The notes beneath the pieces are model-generated. The model saw only the letters and a program-made list of their open reading frames with translations. It searched no databases and was not told the DNA's origin. From Akkermansia muciniphila (GTDB lineage: Bacteria; Verrucomicrobiota; Verrucomicrobiia; Limisphaerales; UBA9464), in assembly GCA_945900455.1 (NCBI GenBank), contig CAMDJH010000005.1, positions 1 to 60,120 on the forward strand: DNA of 60,120 bases, given 5' to 3'. Shown here piece after piece: positions 49,575 through 59,200 of this stretch. The number at the start of each line of letters is the position of its first letter. Position 1 is the stretch's first letter. A program made the translations under genes and the position numbers.

Positions 49575-52382
49575 TCAGCGCAGGGTAACAAAATCGTTGT
49601 GGTTGATCAGAGCCCAAATCAGGTGGGCGCGGGCTGGGTCTTCGGTTCCTGCGGAGTCGGTGATCTCGGGATATTTGCGCCAAGCATCCAATGCGAGCTG
49701 GCTTTGGGCGACTTCAGCATTGCCGGCGGCGAAGCCTAACACCGCTTCGAAGGCGCTCCGAATAAAGGCCTCGTCGTCCATGGGGTGGTTGGCACCGGAT
49801 TCTTCCCGATGGCTCAGGCGGGTCGCAATCTGGGCGGCGGCGTCCAAGGCGAGTCGGCTGTTGGAAAGTGCCAGGGCTTGCTGTGGCACAATCGTCTGCT
49901 CGCGCCGATAGCACTCTTTCACGTTCGCTTCGTCGAAGGTTGTGAGGAAAAGGTTTCGGTCGTTGTTCGAGTGATAGAAGTAGAGGCTGCGCCGCGTGGA
50001 CGCGGCCTGATCTGAGGACGCCACCGAGGGTCCACCGAGGGTCAAGTCGAGGATGCCGGCCATGGATAGCATCGAGTCGCGGACAACTTGAGCTTCCAGT
50101 CGGATCGGTGACCGACGCCACCAGCGGAGGTTGTCCGGATCTTTCGCACCATTGAGTTCCGCTCCGGCGACCGAGGAATTCATGCGGTAGGTGGCCGAGT
50201 TTACGATGAGGCGATGCAGGTGTTTCAGACTCCACCCGCTGTCGATCAATTCACAGGCAAGCCAATCAATCAGCTCGCGGTGAATCGGTGGCGGGCTCTT
50301 GCGTCCGAAATCGAAAACGGTGGCCACTAACGGAGTTCCGAGATGCCGGTTCCAAAGATGATTGACGGCGACTCGAGCGGTTAGCGGGTTGCGAGCATCG
50401 GTGATCCACTCGGCCAGGGCCTTGCGTCGCCCCGTGCTCTTCGGTTGGAAAGCCACGGTGGGGTCGTCCTTGGTCGAATCGAGAAACCGCGTCGGGGTCC
50501 AGAGAGCTCCGGGCAGTCGGGCATACGATTCATCCTTGCCGACAGGGGCCGCGAATTGCTGCTGGGCTTTATCGAGGGCTTCTTGAGCTTTTTTGAGATC
50601 TTTTTCGACGGAATCCTTTTTGTCCGCCGCGGCCTGAAGCCGCTTGAGCTCGGCGGTGGCGAGACCGTGGCGTGCTTTGGCGAGGGCCACGTCACGCTCG
50701 GCGCGGACTGCGGCATGATTCGCGTCGATTTCGACCGGTGCCCGGGAGGGATTGATTTCGGGATTTCGGCTGTCCTTTCGGGCCCAGGATGCCTGCATGG
50801 ATTCCGAGCGCCGTTCGACGCTGGTGAACTCGGTCTGCGCCAACGCCAGGGTCGACTCGGCGAGCCGCAATTCGCCTTGCGCTTCAGCGATCGCGTTGGT
50901 CGCGGTTGGGGCGTCGGTTCTCTGAAGTCTCTGGAGTTTGGCTTGGGCTTTCTCGAGAGCCGCCGCCAGAGGCTCGATTTTTGACTGCGCTGCGGCTCGA
51001 TGCCCAGCCAACACCCAGGGACGGCGTTCGGGCTCCCAGGCTTCGTTGGGCAGCGTCACAGCCTGGATCCTCAGTGGACTGAACGTTAGAACGGAAGGGA
51101 TTCCTGGGGCGAGGGGGTTCGCCTTGTCCGGGTTGTTCTCCTGGCCCCGAACGAAGCGGTAGGTGGGATTGTCGGGCCAGCCGTCGTAGGCTCGGGGGAT
51201 GCCATCGCGAGCGAGATCCGCCTCTCCGGGCAGGCCATCCAAGCGGACGTGGTACGGTTCGAAAAACGCCCGCATCCGATAGAAATCCTCTTGAGAAAAG
51301 GGGTCGTACTTGTGGTCATGACATTTGGCGCAATTCAGCGTCAGGCCGAGCAACCCTTTGCTCACGTGTTCGACCGTTTCCTCGAGCCACTGATTGCGAT
51401 TGAACAGGAAAAAATTGCGGGCCAAATAGCCGGAGGCGCGCAGTTTGCTGAGGTCGTTTGGATACAGTTCGTCCGCGGCGAGCATTTGTCGGATCATTTC
51501 GTCGTAGGGCAGATCTGCATTCAACGATTCCACGATCCAATCCCGCCAGTGCCAGATGTGTTTCTGGCTATTCCGCAGTTGGTCACCCAGGCCCCACCAA
51601 TCGCTGTAGCGCCAGATGTCCATCCAGTGCCGTGCCCAACGTTCGCCGTGGCGCGGATCTTCCAACAGACGTTCGACGGTTCGCTCGTACCAATCCGGCG
51701 AGGGATCGCGCTCGGCGGCCGCCATCTCGCCCGCCGTTGGCGGCAGGCCGACGAGATCAAGATGCAGGCGCCGCAACAATATCGGACGGCCGGCTTCCGG
51801 CTGATGGGTAAGCGAGTGAGCTTCGTGTTCCCGTGCGATGAAGGCGTCGATTGGGTTCTTCAGCCAGGCCGGGTCGCGGGTCATCGGCGGTGCCGGGCGT
51901 GTTTGGGGGCGAAAAGCCCAATGCTCCGATGGATCCGCCTCGGGTTGCTCGTCGGTCGGTGCGGGGGCGCCGGCCTGGATCCACTCCCGGACACGCCGGA
52001 TCTCCGATTCGGAAAACGGCTCGCCTTCATGCTCGGGCGGCATGCGTTCCTTGAGGTCGCCCGTGGACATGCGCGCGATCAGGGGACTCTTGCCGGCGTC
52101 TCCCCGCTGCAGAGCCGGTCCGGACTTCCCACCCTTGATCATGAGTTCGACGGTGTCCAACCGCAGCCCCGACTTTTGCTTGAGGGCTCCGTGACACGGA
52201 GTGCAATGAATCCGAAACAAGGGTTTGATGTCCTTGGGGTAGTCAATGTCGCCGCGCGCCATCGATAGCAGTAGGCTCATCGCGAAAGCCGGCAAGACAA
52301 CGAGCGGCGCCGCACGGCGCCGGCGCTGTTGAGCGCAGGGCGCACTGGGTAGAGTCGCGGAGCGATTCAGCGCGGGAGCCAT
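49575..52382 (-). CDS. PSD1 cytochrome c / DUF1549 / DUF1553 exported protein
   Basis: A 935-residue exported protein. After a long signal region (about 1-43) comes the planctomycete-type cytochrome c (PSC1) domain with CTPCH at 60-64, then DUF1549 (about 140-350, with GERWARHWMDIWRYSDW) and a C-terminal DUF1553 (GALWTPTRFLDS, NHLWNRHLGTPLV, DFGRKSPPP, YRREQTIVPQQALALSNS). Between these there is a helical, Ala/Glu/Lys-rich stretch with coiled-coil character (about 465-600), longer than I expect for the family. With the DUF1501 gene it forms an operon, probably acting together in the periplasm; substrate and reaction are unknown. Confidence 0.93.
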   Translation of the reverse strand: MAPALNRSATLPSAPCAQQRRRRAAPLVVLPAFAMSLLLSMARGDIDYPKDIKPLFRIHCTPCHGALKQKSGLRLDTVELMIKGGKSGPALQRGDAGKSPLIARMSTGDLKERMPPEHEGEPFSESEIRRVREWIQAGAPAPTDEQPEADPSEHWAFRPQTRPAPPMTRDPAWLKNPIDAFIAREHEAHSLTHQPEAGRPILLRRLHLDLVGLPPTAGEMAAAERDPSPDWYERTVERLLEDPRHGERWARHWMDIWRYSDWWGLGDQLRNSQKHIWHWRDWIVESLNADLPYDEMIRQMLAADELYPNDLSKLRASGYLARNFFLFNRNQWLEETVEHVSKGLLGLTLNCAKCHDHKYDPFSQEDFYRMRAFFEPYHVRLDGLPGEADLARDGIPRAYDGWPDNPTYRFVRGQENNPDKANPLAPGIPSVLTFSPLRIQAVTLPNEAWEPERRPWVLAGHRAAAQSKIEPLAAALEKAQAKLQRLQRTDAPTATNAIAEAQGELRLAESTLALAQTEFTSVERRSESMQASWARKDSRNPEINPSRAPVEIDANHAAVRAERDVALAKARHGLATAELKRLQAAADKKDSVEKDLKKAQEALDKAQQQFAAPVGKDESYARLPGALWTPTRFLDSTKDDPTVAFQPKSTGRRKALAEWITDARNPLTARVAVNHLWNRHLGTPLVATVFDFGRKSPPPIHRELIDWLACELIDSGWSLKHLHRLIVNSATYRMNSSVAGAELNGAKDPDNLRWWRRSPIRLEAQVVRDSMLSMAGILDLTLGGPSVASSDQAASTRRSLYFYHSNNDRNLFLTTFDEANVKECYRREQTIVPQQALALSNSRLALDAAAQIATRLSHREESGANHPMDDEAFIRSAFEAVLGFAAGNAEVAQSQLALDAWRKYPEITDSAGTEDPARAHLIWALINHNDFVTLR

Positions 52383-52548
52383 AGATTCAAAGCCTGAGGC
52401 GATGGGATAGTTGACGAAAGAATGGTCACGAAAGCAATGTGAGGATTCGATCTGTCCGTCCTCTTGACCGCAAATCTACTTGACCCCTTACGCCATCGGT
52501 GAGCCAGTCGAGGACAGCTTGAAAAGGCAGATTGAATGAGGCACACCC

Positions 52549-52612
52549 ATGAAAACGCCTATGAACACGAGCTCACCCTCGTCGTGAATTCCTCGCCGAT
52601 GTTGGTCGGGGA
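52549..52612 (+). other. Frameshifted leader of the Tat-signal protein (putative)
   Basis: ATG 52549 is preceded, seven bases away, by GAGG, and opens a reading frame MKTPMNTSSPSS ending in TGA at 52585-52587. In the downstream gene frame the same DNA (52580 on) reads RREFLADVGRG, a twin-arginine motif directly joined to the next gene. One base fewer (or two more) near 52579 would join both into one signal peptide. Confidence 0.6.
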
Positions 52613-54127
52613 ATGCTAGTCGCCACCGTCGGCTTCGAAACCGCCCACGGACTTGGCCTCGCTCCGACCCTGACCGGTGACTCGAATGAATTGTCCTTTG
52701 GTGCCATGGAACCGCTGGTTCGTCTGATGCAGGATACGCCTGCCACCCGCCTTCTTCCCGAGCTGACGGAAAAACTTCACTCGGGCACGGATCTCCGTCA
52801 GTTGGTGGCGGCGGCCGCGCTGGCCAATGCCCGTACGTTTGGCGGCGAGGACTACGTGGGCTTCCACACCATGATGGCCCTCGCACCGGCGTTCCACATG
52901 GCGCAGGAGCTCCCCACCGCATTGCAACCGCTGCCTGTCTTCAAGGTGCTGTATCGCAATACCCATCGCATCCAGGAAAACGGCGGTCGCAAGAGCGAAG
53001 TGCTGCATGCCGTCAAACCTGCGGCACTCTCCCCGGGTCGGCCTGGCGGTGAACGGCTGCGCGACGCGGTTCGCGAGAAAGATATCACGGCCGCCGAGCA
53101 AACCTTTGCCGCGCTCGCGGAGGGGTCGGTCGACGACGCCTTCAATCATCTGCTGATGGCCGTGCAGGACAACACCGAGGTTCACCGGGTCGTGCTTCCA
53201 TACCGCGCCTGGGACATGCTTGGCATTATCGGCCGGGATCAGGCTCACACGTTGCTCCGTCAATCGGTGCGTTATTGCGTGAAGGCCGAGTCGTGGCCGC
53301 GCACCGAAACCTGGAACGAGCCCCGCTCCCTTCTCCCGAAACTTCTCGACGAGCATAAACTCCTCGGGCGCAGTCCCGGCAATCTCCCGGCCGAAGACAA
53401 ATGGGTGGCGGAATTTAGTCAGACCCTCTTCAAATCATCGCCCACTCAGGCTGCATCTGCCGCCGCGACGGCGCTCGCGGAAGGGATTGATCCGGCGGCG
53501 ATCGGCGAAGCACTCACGCTCGCTGCCAATCAACTCGTTCTCCGTGACATGGGGCGCACGCCTCGCGATGAAGTTTTCGGTAAGCCGATTGGGAGTGTTC
53601 ACGGGGATTCCATTGGGGTCCATGCCACGGATTCCGCCAACGCCTGGCGCAATCTCGCGCGGGTGGGCAACGCCCGGAATTGCTTCGCCAGTCTCATTCT
53701 CGGTGCCTATCAAATGGCTCTCGACCGCACCGCGCGCGGCGGTGATTTCCTCAACTGGAAGCCATTGCCCTACGGCTGGCAGTTGGATCAGGTCGAGAAG
53801 GTGACCGATCCCGCGACGCTGCTTCGCGACGCCGACGAGGCGATTCGTGGGAACTTACAGGCACGTGCGTCCGCGCTCATTCATCGCTACGGCGAACTCG
53901 GGCATGCCCCGAGGCCGGTATTTGACCTGCTCTTGCGCTACGCTGTGAGCGAGGATGGCTCGTTGCACGCGGAAAAATTTTATCGAACTTCATCCGAAGA
54001 ATTCGCGGCAACCCGCCCGGCCTTTCGCTGGCGGCATCTCGTGGCGCTGGCCCGCGTGACCGCGAGCGAATATGGCCGACCCGCTCCGGGTCTGGCGGAG
54101 GCCCGATCGTTGCTCAAGATCAGCTGA
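52613..54127 (+). CDS. Probable Tat-exported protein of unknown function, leader apparently frameshifted
   Basis: 504 residues from ATG 52613, but the ribosome-binding site and the first part of the leader lie upstream in a different frame (see the preceding entry). The body is mostly helical, with recurring AAAALANARTFGGEDY, FHTMMALAPAFHM, VFKVLYRNTHRIQ, HRVVLPYRAWDMLG and NCFASLILGAYQMALDR segments, conserved-looking and His-rich. I know similar Tat-signalled proteins in Planctomycetes-type genomes but no function for them; metal or haem binding is possible from the spaced His residues and is not shown. It ends six bases from the convergent CotH gene. Confidence 0.72.
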   Translation: MLVATVGFETAHGLGLAPTLTGDSNELSFGAMEPLVRLMQDTPATRLLPELTEKLHSGTDLRQLVAAAALANARTFGGEDYVGFHTMMALAPAFHMAQELPTALQPLPVFKVLYRNTHRIQENGGRKSEVLHAVKPAALSPGRPGGERLRDAVREKDITAAEQTFAALAEGSVDDAFNHLLMAVQDNTEVHRVVLPYRAWDMLGIIGRDQAHTLLRQSVRYCVKAESWPRTETWNEPRSLLPKLLDEHKLLGRSPGNLPAEDKWVAEFSQTLFKSSPTQAASAAATALAEGIDPAAIGEALTLAANQLVLRDMGRTPRDEVFGKPIGSVHGDSIGVHATDSANAWRNLARVGNARNCFASLILGAYQMALDRTARGGDFLNWKPLPYGWQLDQVEKVTDPATLLRDADEAIRGNLQARASALIHRYGELGHAPRPVFDLLLRYAVSEDGSLHAEKFYRTSSEEFAATRPAFRWRHLVALARVTASEYGRPAPGLAEARSLLKIS

Positions 54128-54133
54128 GTCCGA

Positions 54134-56239
54134 TTAGCGGAGTCTTGTACGATCGAACGCGCCGGCGGAGCGGATTTCCCGCTGCGCGAGAAGCCACTTT
54201 CGCCGCTGGGTGATGTTGTGCTTGATCGATGCGATCGAGCGATCGAATCGGGCCTGGGCCCTTTCCGGTTTTTCGCCGTGAAGTCCGGCCCGGTAGGCGA
54301 CCTCCCCTTCCAGTCGGCTCCGGTAGCCGTCCAGGATCGGGAAAAGTCGTTCTTCGGTGAACGCCGTTTCCAGCAATTCCCGAATGCGGGCGAGGTAGTA
54401 AGGGCGCAACTGCGGGTTGGCGAGAAGCGGCTTCGAAAACCATCCTCCGGGACGCCACCAAGGGCTGTCGATGGCCGTAAGGTCTTGCGGTGGCTGCGCC
54501 TGAGTCCAGCCCGGTGGAACGTCGCCCGCCGCCCCGTAGCTCAGTGGGAGTTCGTAAAAAGTCTGATTGGCGGGAATACCGTCATAGTAACCAAATGTCT
54601 TGTCCTGATCCCAGGGGTACATCTCCCATTTCCCAGTCCCCTTGACATCATGGTAGGTGAAGTAGCCGTTGAAGAATCCGTCCCAATAGGACAACAGGGA
54701 ATTGACCGCAAAATAATTGATCACTTGCTCGACGTTGAATTCGCGCCGGATCAATTCCCACTGTTCGGCACTCTGGGTTCGATCGAGATCCGCCACGAGT
54801 CTTTCAAGATCCCCGTGCCCGGTATAGGGATTGGTTTTCTTTTCATGCTGATTGGTGAGGCCATTCTCATACCAGAGCAGTTTGTAGAGGTTGCCGTCGT
54901 CGCGCAGGCCGTTACGATGCAGAAAGGTCTTGTTCGGTTGCTCAATGAGCAACTGATATCCGACGGGGCGACCATTGTCCCATACCCGCACAAAATCCGT
55001 CAGGCAGGCGGCATTTCCCGCCTTGCGGTACAGCATGAAGGCAAGCGGTTCCGCCAGGATGAATCGTTCGTTCTCTTCAAAAATCAGGCTGATAGTCGAC
55101 ATTCCGTTCAAGGGTCGATCCTTATGGAAGTGGACTTTCCGCCCGGCGGGCCTATCGGCGACCGTTACGAAATCATAGACCGTCGGGGGATGACCTCCGG
55201 GCTCCACCCACACCACGGCGCTGTGTCCCTGAACGGGCAGTTCCATTTCCGGCGGCCGTCCAATTAAGAAACGGGGTGCCTGGCTTCCGGGATCGTGCTT
55301 CCGGGCGTCTTCATCTGTTTGGATAATCAACACCCACGGCACTCGGTCCGGCGCAATGTTTGTGTGTACAAATATGGAAATGGCCGGACGCGGCTCGGTG
55401 GGTGCAGGGTACACTCGTCTTAGCCCCGCAGTGTCGGTGGCACCGATCCGGAATCGCATAAGGGACATCTGCGGCTGTCCGGGTATGGTTCCTCGGAACC
55501 GATTGTTCGTCACCCGTGTCATCCGAACCGATTTTTCGGGCGTCTCGGACCCGACGGATGCCACTCGGTATAGCAGTTCCACATCGCGCAATCCGGCATC
55601 GGAGGTAACGTCCGCCTCAACGATGACGGGTTGCGAGGGACCCGGGCTTGCCGGAAGCGATTCGATGCGGTTGATGATTGGCGGCAGGCCGGCGAGGTCG
55701 ATCGAATTGGGTTTTCCTGGTGATCCACCGGGGCGTAGAGGGGCCGCGGAGAGAGGGGAACCCGTCCAATTGTCCGGGAGACTTCCCGAAACGTTTTGGG
55801 AAATCCTCTCGAGCGACGCGGAGAATCCGTCGGCCGCCCGAGGCCAGGGAGCGCGGTCATCGTATCGCAACGTATCGACAACGCCGCCCTCGGCGTTGCG
55901 GAGTTGGAGTCGCTCTCCGCTCCGTTTCAGATTTCCTTTAAACTCCCCCAGCGGAATGGTGTCGTAAAACGATTGGAAGACCTGACGGTTCTGGCATACC
56001 ACCCCATAGCCCCTCGCCGGAATGTAGCTTGCCGTCGGAAACGTATACTCAACCCCTTTCGAAAACGCCCATCCCGATAGATCCACGGCTTGGTCCGAGG
56101 CATTGCGCAGCTCCACAAATTGCAGATTATGGAGATCGCCCGGGGCGTGATACATGATTTCATTGATTATAACCTGCGCCCGGACGGAGCCGGTCGCTAG
56201 GACTACAATCGTACAAAACAGACGCCAGGGCTGGGACAT
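54134..56239 (-). CDS. Exported lamin-tail / CotH kinase-family protein
   Basis: A 701-residue exported protein: signal peptide (about 1-21, ending VRA), an LTD lamin-tail domain (VIINEIMYHAPGD, FVELRNASDQAVDLSGW, then LRNAEGGVVDTLRYDD), a middle sandwich domain (about 205-300), and a CotH-like atypical kinase domain with KVHFHKDRPLNG, FLHRNGLRDDGNLYKL, YFAVNSLLSYWDGFFNGYFTYHD and WEMYPWDQDKTFG. CotH of Bacillus is a protein kinase of spore-coat assembly; PVC relatives with lamin-tail modules are usually exported and not characterised. It lies downstream of the Ig-repeat gene on the same strand. Confidence 0.92.
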   Translation of the reverse strand: MSQPWRLFCTIVVLATGSVRAQVIINEIMYHAPGDLHNLQFVELRNASDQAVDLSGWAFSKGVEYTFPTASYIPARGYGVVCQNRQVFQSFYDTIPLGEFKGNLKRSGERLQLRNAEGGVVDTLRYDDRAPWPRAADGFSASLERISQNVSGSLPDNWTGSPLSAAPLRPGGSPGKPNSIDLAGLPPIINRIESLPASPGPSQPVIVEADVTSDAGLRDVELLYRVASVGSETPEKSVRMTRVTNNRFRGTIPGQPQMSLMRFRIGATDTAGLRRVYPAPTEPRPAISIFVHTNIAPDRVPWVLIIQTDEDARKHDPGSQAPRFLIGRPPEMELPVQGHSAVVWVEPGGHPPTVYDFVTVADRPAGRKVHFHKDRPLNGMSTISLIFEENERFILAEPLAFMLYRKAGNAACLTDFVRVWDNGRPVGYQLLIEQPNKTFLHRNGLRDDGNLYKLLWYENGLTNQHEKKTNPYTGHGDLERLVADLDRTQSAEQWELIRREFNVEQVINYFAVNSLLSYWDGFFNGYFTYHDVKGTGKWEMYPWDQDKTFGYYDGIPANQTFYELPLSYGAAGDVPPGWTQAQPPQDLTAIDSPWWRPGGWFSKPLLANPQLRPYYLARIRELLETAFTEERLFPILDGYRSRLEGEVAYRAGLHGEKPERAQARFDRSIASIKHNITQRRKWLLAQREIRSAGAFDRTRLR

Positions 56240-56296
56240 ACAGGGGTGGGAGACCTTATCCCGCGAGTATTTGTTTCAGAAATCTTTCCGCCCTAC

Positions 56297-59200
56297 TCAA
56301 TCCAAGGGCGGAATCAGTCGGTACCATTTTGGCGACGACGAAAGGCTGTCGATCATCTCATACTGACCGGACGGCGACTGCAAGATGAAGACGTCTTCCC
56401 ATTCTGTTAAGTCAATCGACTGCTGAAGCTGATAGGGAACCGACGGTAGTCCCTGGGCCGAAAGAGTCAGGATTCCGTTGGCACCGAGATTCAACTGCAT
56501 CGTGGGTAATCCCGAGGGATGTACCTCCAACGTGGCCTCCTCCGTGCTGTTTGTGCCCGCCGTGTTGAACACCACACATCGATAGGTGCCCTGGGCGGCC
56601 AAGCTTGCCTTGGGAATCACGTAGTTGCTGCTATTGGCGCCGGCGATCACTTGTTGATTAAATAGCCACTGATATTCTGGAACCGGTATTCCCGTGCCCC
56701 ACACCTTGAAAATAGCGGGAAATCCCGGTCGGATTGTTTGGTCGAGAGGCTGAAGCGTGACAGTCGGCGGTTGATAAAGGGTGAGGGTTACGACGGATGA
56801 TGTGACGCTTCCCTTGGAATTGTTGGCGACAGCGTAGTACTCGCCGGCCTTCGAGAGTTGAAGGTTCAGGAGGGTGAGTGAGGGGTCCGTGGCAGAAAGG
56901 GGGGCGTTATTGAAATACCACTGAAACGTTGGGGCCGGCGTGCCAGTCGCCTGGACGTTGAATGTCGCGGTTTCGCCGGTGAGCCGCGTCAAAGAAACCG
57001 GTTGCAGGGTAAAGCTGGGAGCGACCGTGAAATCCAGGGTAAGCGTGGCTTCGTCGCTGGTGGCGGAGCCCCCCGGATTGGTGACCACCACCCGATAGGT
57101 TCCGGCGTTGGCTGCCTGGACGTTATTCCGGGTGAGAGTGGCCGCGGTGGCGCCGGGGACGGGGACGCCTTTGAACTGCCACTGAAAGCTGGGAGCCGGA
57201 AAACCCGTGGCCGCCGCTTGAAACGTTGCCGTTTCGCCCGGTCGATGAGTCTGAGAGCCGAGCTGAAGCGTGACAGTCGGCGGTTGATAAAGGGTGAGGG
57301 TTACGACGGATGATGTGACGCTTCCCTTGGAATTGTTGGCGACAGCGTAGTACTCGCCGGCCTTCGAGAGTTGAAGGTTCAGGAGGGTGAGGGAGGGGTC
57401 CGTGACGGAAAGGGGGGCGTTATTGAAATACCACTGCAACGTCGGGGTTGGCGTGCCATTCGCCAGCACGCTGAATGTCGCGGTTTCGCCGGTGAGCCGC
57501 GTCAAAGAAACCGGTTGCAGAGTAAAGCTGGGAGCGACCGTGAAATCCAGGGTAAGCGTGGCTTCGTCGCTGGTGGCAGAGCCAGCCGGATTGGTGACCA
57601 CCACCCGATAGGGTCCGGCGTCGGCTGCTTGGACGTTATTCCGGGTGAGAGTGGCCGCGGTGGCGCCGGGGATGGCGACGCCTTTGAACTGCCACTGAAA
57701 GCTGGGAGCCGGAAAACCCGTGGCCGCCGCTTGAAACGTTGCCGTTTCGCCCGGTCGATGAGTCTGAGAGCCGAGCTGAAGCGTGACGGCCGGAATCTGG
57801 TGGACTGTCAGAGCGGCGGCCGGTGAGGGCGTGACACCCGCGACGTTTGATGCCGAAACCGTGTAGTTCCCCGCCTGGTTCAATTGAAGTCCCGGCAGGT
57901 TGAGAGTTGGGGTGGTGATGCCGAGTGGACTTCCATTGAAAAACCAGGCGTAAGTGGGAGCGGGGACTCCTTCTGCCAGTGCTGTAAAAACGGCGGTCTC
58001 TCCCTTAAGCTTGAGTTGTGGGGCCGGGACTTGAGTGAAGATTGGAGCATACTGAACGACCAACACGACCTCCGACGACAACGTCGAAGACAAATCATCC
58101 GTTACGCGAACGCGATACCGTCCGCTATCGGGCGGTTGGACCGGGGGAAGAGTTAAAGTAGCATCAATCGCCCCGGGGATATCCACTCCATCTTTGATCC
58201 ATTGGTACCGGAGCGTTCCCACTCCCTCGACAATAACGCGTAGCACGTGCGGAGAGTTTCGTAACAGAACAGCCCCAATCGGCGGAGTGACAATCCGAAG
58301 AGGAACTCCCAGCCGATAGTTGATTTGGGCAATCCCGCCTGGTCCGTCCACCGCCAAGTAATAGATTTTTCCCGCCTGGCAAGGGAATGAAATCCGGCTC
58401 GCCGTACCCAGTCCGGGAGCGTTGTTGTTGCACGCGACGTTGACCAGGCCATCGAAGAGGCCCGTGCCGGTGCCGTTGTCAAAATAGGCGGCGAGAACGG
58501 TGTCGTAGTCACTGCCCACGGTATCGGCCACCAGGATTCCGTCGGCCGCAGTCTGAATCGTGTACCACTCCGAATGACCGCCGGCGACGCCGCAGTGGAG
58601 AGGCTCGCCTTCCTCGGTGGTCGCGTCTTTCGTATTGAATATCTGCGTCCCGGAGGTGCCTGCGGCTAGGCCCAGACGCCGCCCGGTCCCACTCCCCAAC
58701 AGGGAGCCGTGAACCGACGCGCCAGCAAATGAATATTCTACCGCGGAAGCAAACGAATCCTCGGCGAGCACCTGGGTATCGGTGTTGTCGCTGCGTTGCG
58801 AAATCTGCAGGTCAATCTCCTTGCTTCGCGTGGTCAACCGAACTCCTCCCTTAGTGGTCGTCACATCGCAAAAGTAGGTGCCGACATGACTACGGGTAAT
58901 GGAGTCAAGGACGAGCGAGCTGCCGAGCTGATTCGGGAGCGGCACGCCGTTCTGCGACCATAGGAATGCGGCGGAGTCGGCCCCGCCCAAATCCACCGCA
59001 GCCGGAATGGAAACAGGCGCCAAGGGGAGAAAACTCTTACTGACCAGCACAGTTGTGAAAACGGGCAGCAATAGCAGGGTTTCTTGCACGTTCCACGTCA
59101 GAACGATGTCGCCGGTCGCCACCACAGACCGAGTCAACGTCGTCAACGATTTCGTCGTCGAACCGCGTCCGTCGACCGCAATGAAGTAGACTTGTCCAGA

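Noticed and set aside
51249..52268. A 339-codon open frame opposite the PSD1 gene
   Set aside because: It is the complement of the cytochrome c and DUF1549 domains; no signal or domain of its own.
54218..55267. A 349-codon open frame opposite the CotH gene
   Set aside because: The minus strand has recognisable lamin-tail and CotH motifs throughout; the plus-strand frame has none.
56751..57776. Repeats considered as a CRISPR or transposon signal
   Set aside because: The unit is 513 bases, codes in frame for Ig domains and has no spacers or terminal inverted repeats.
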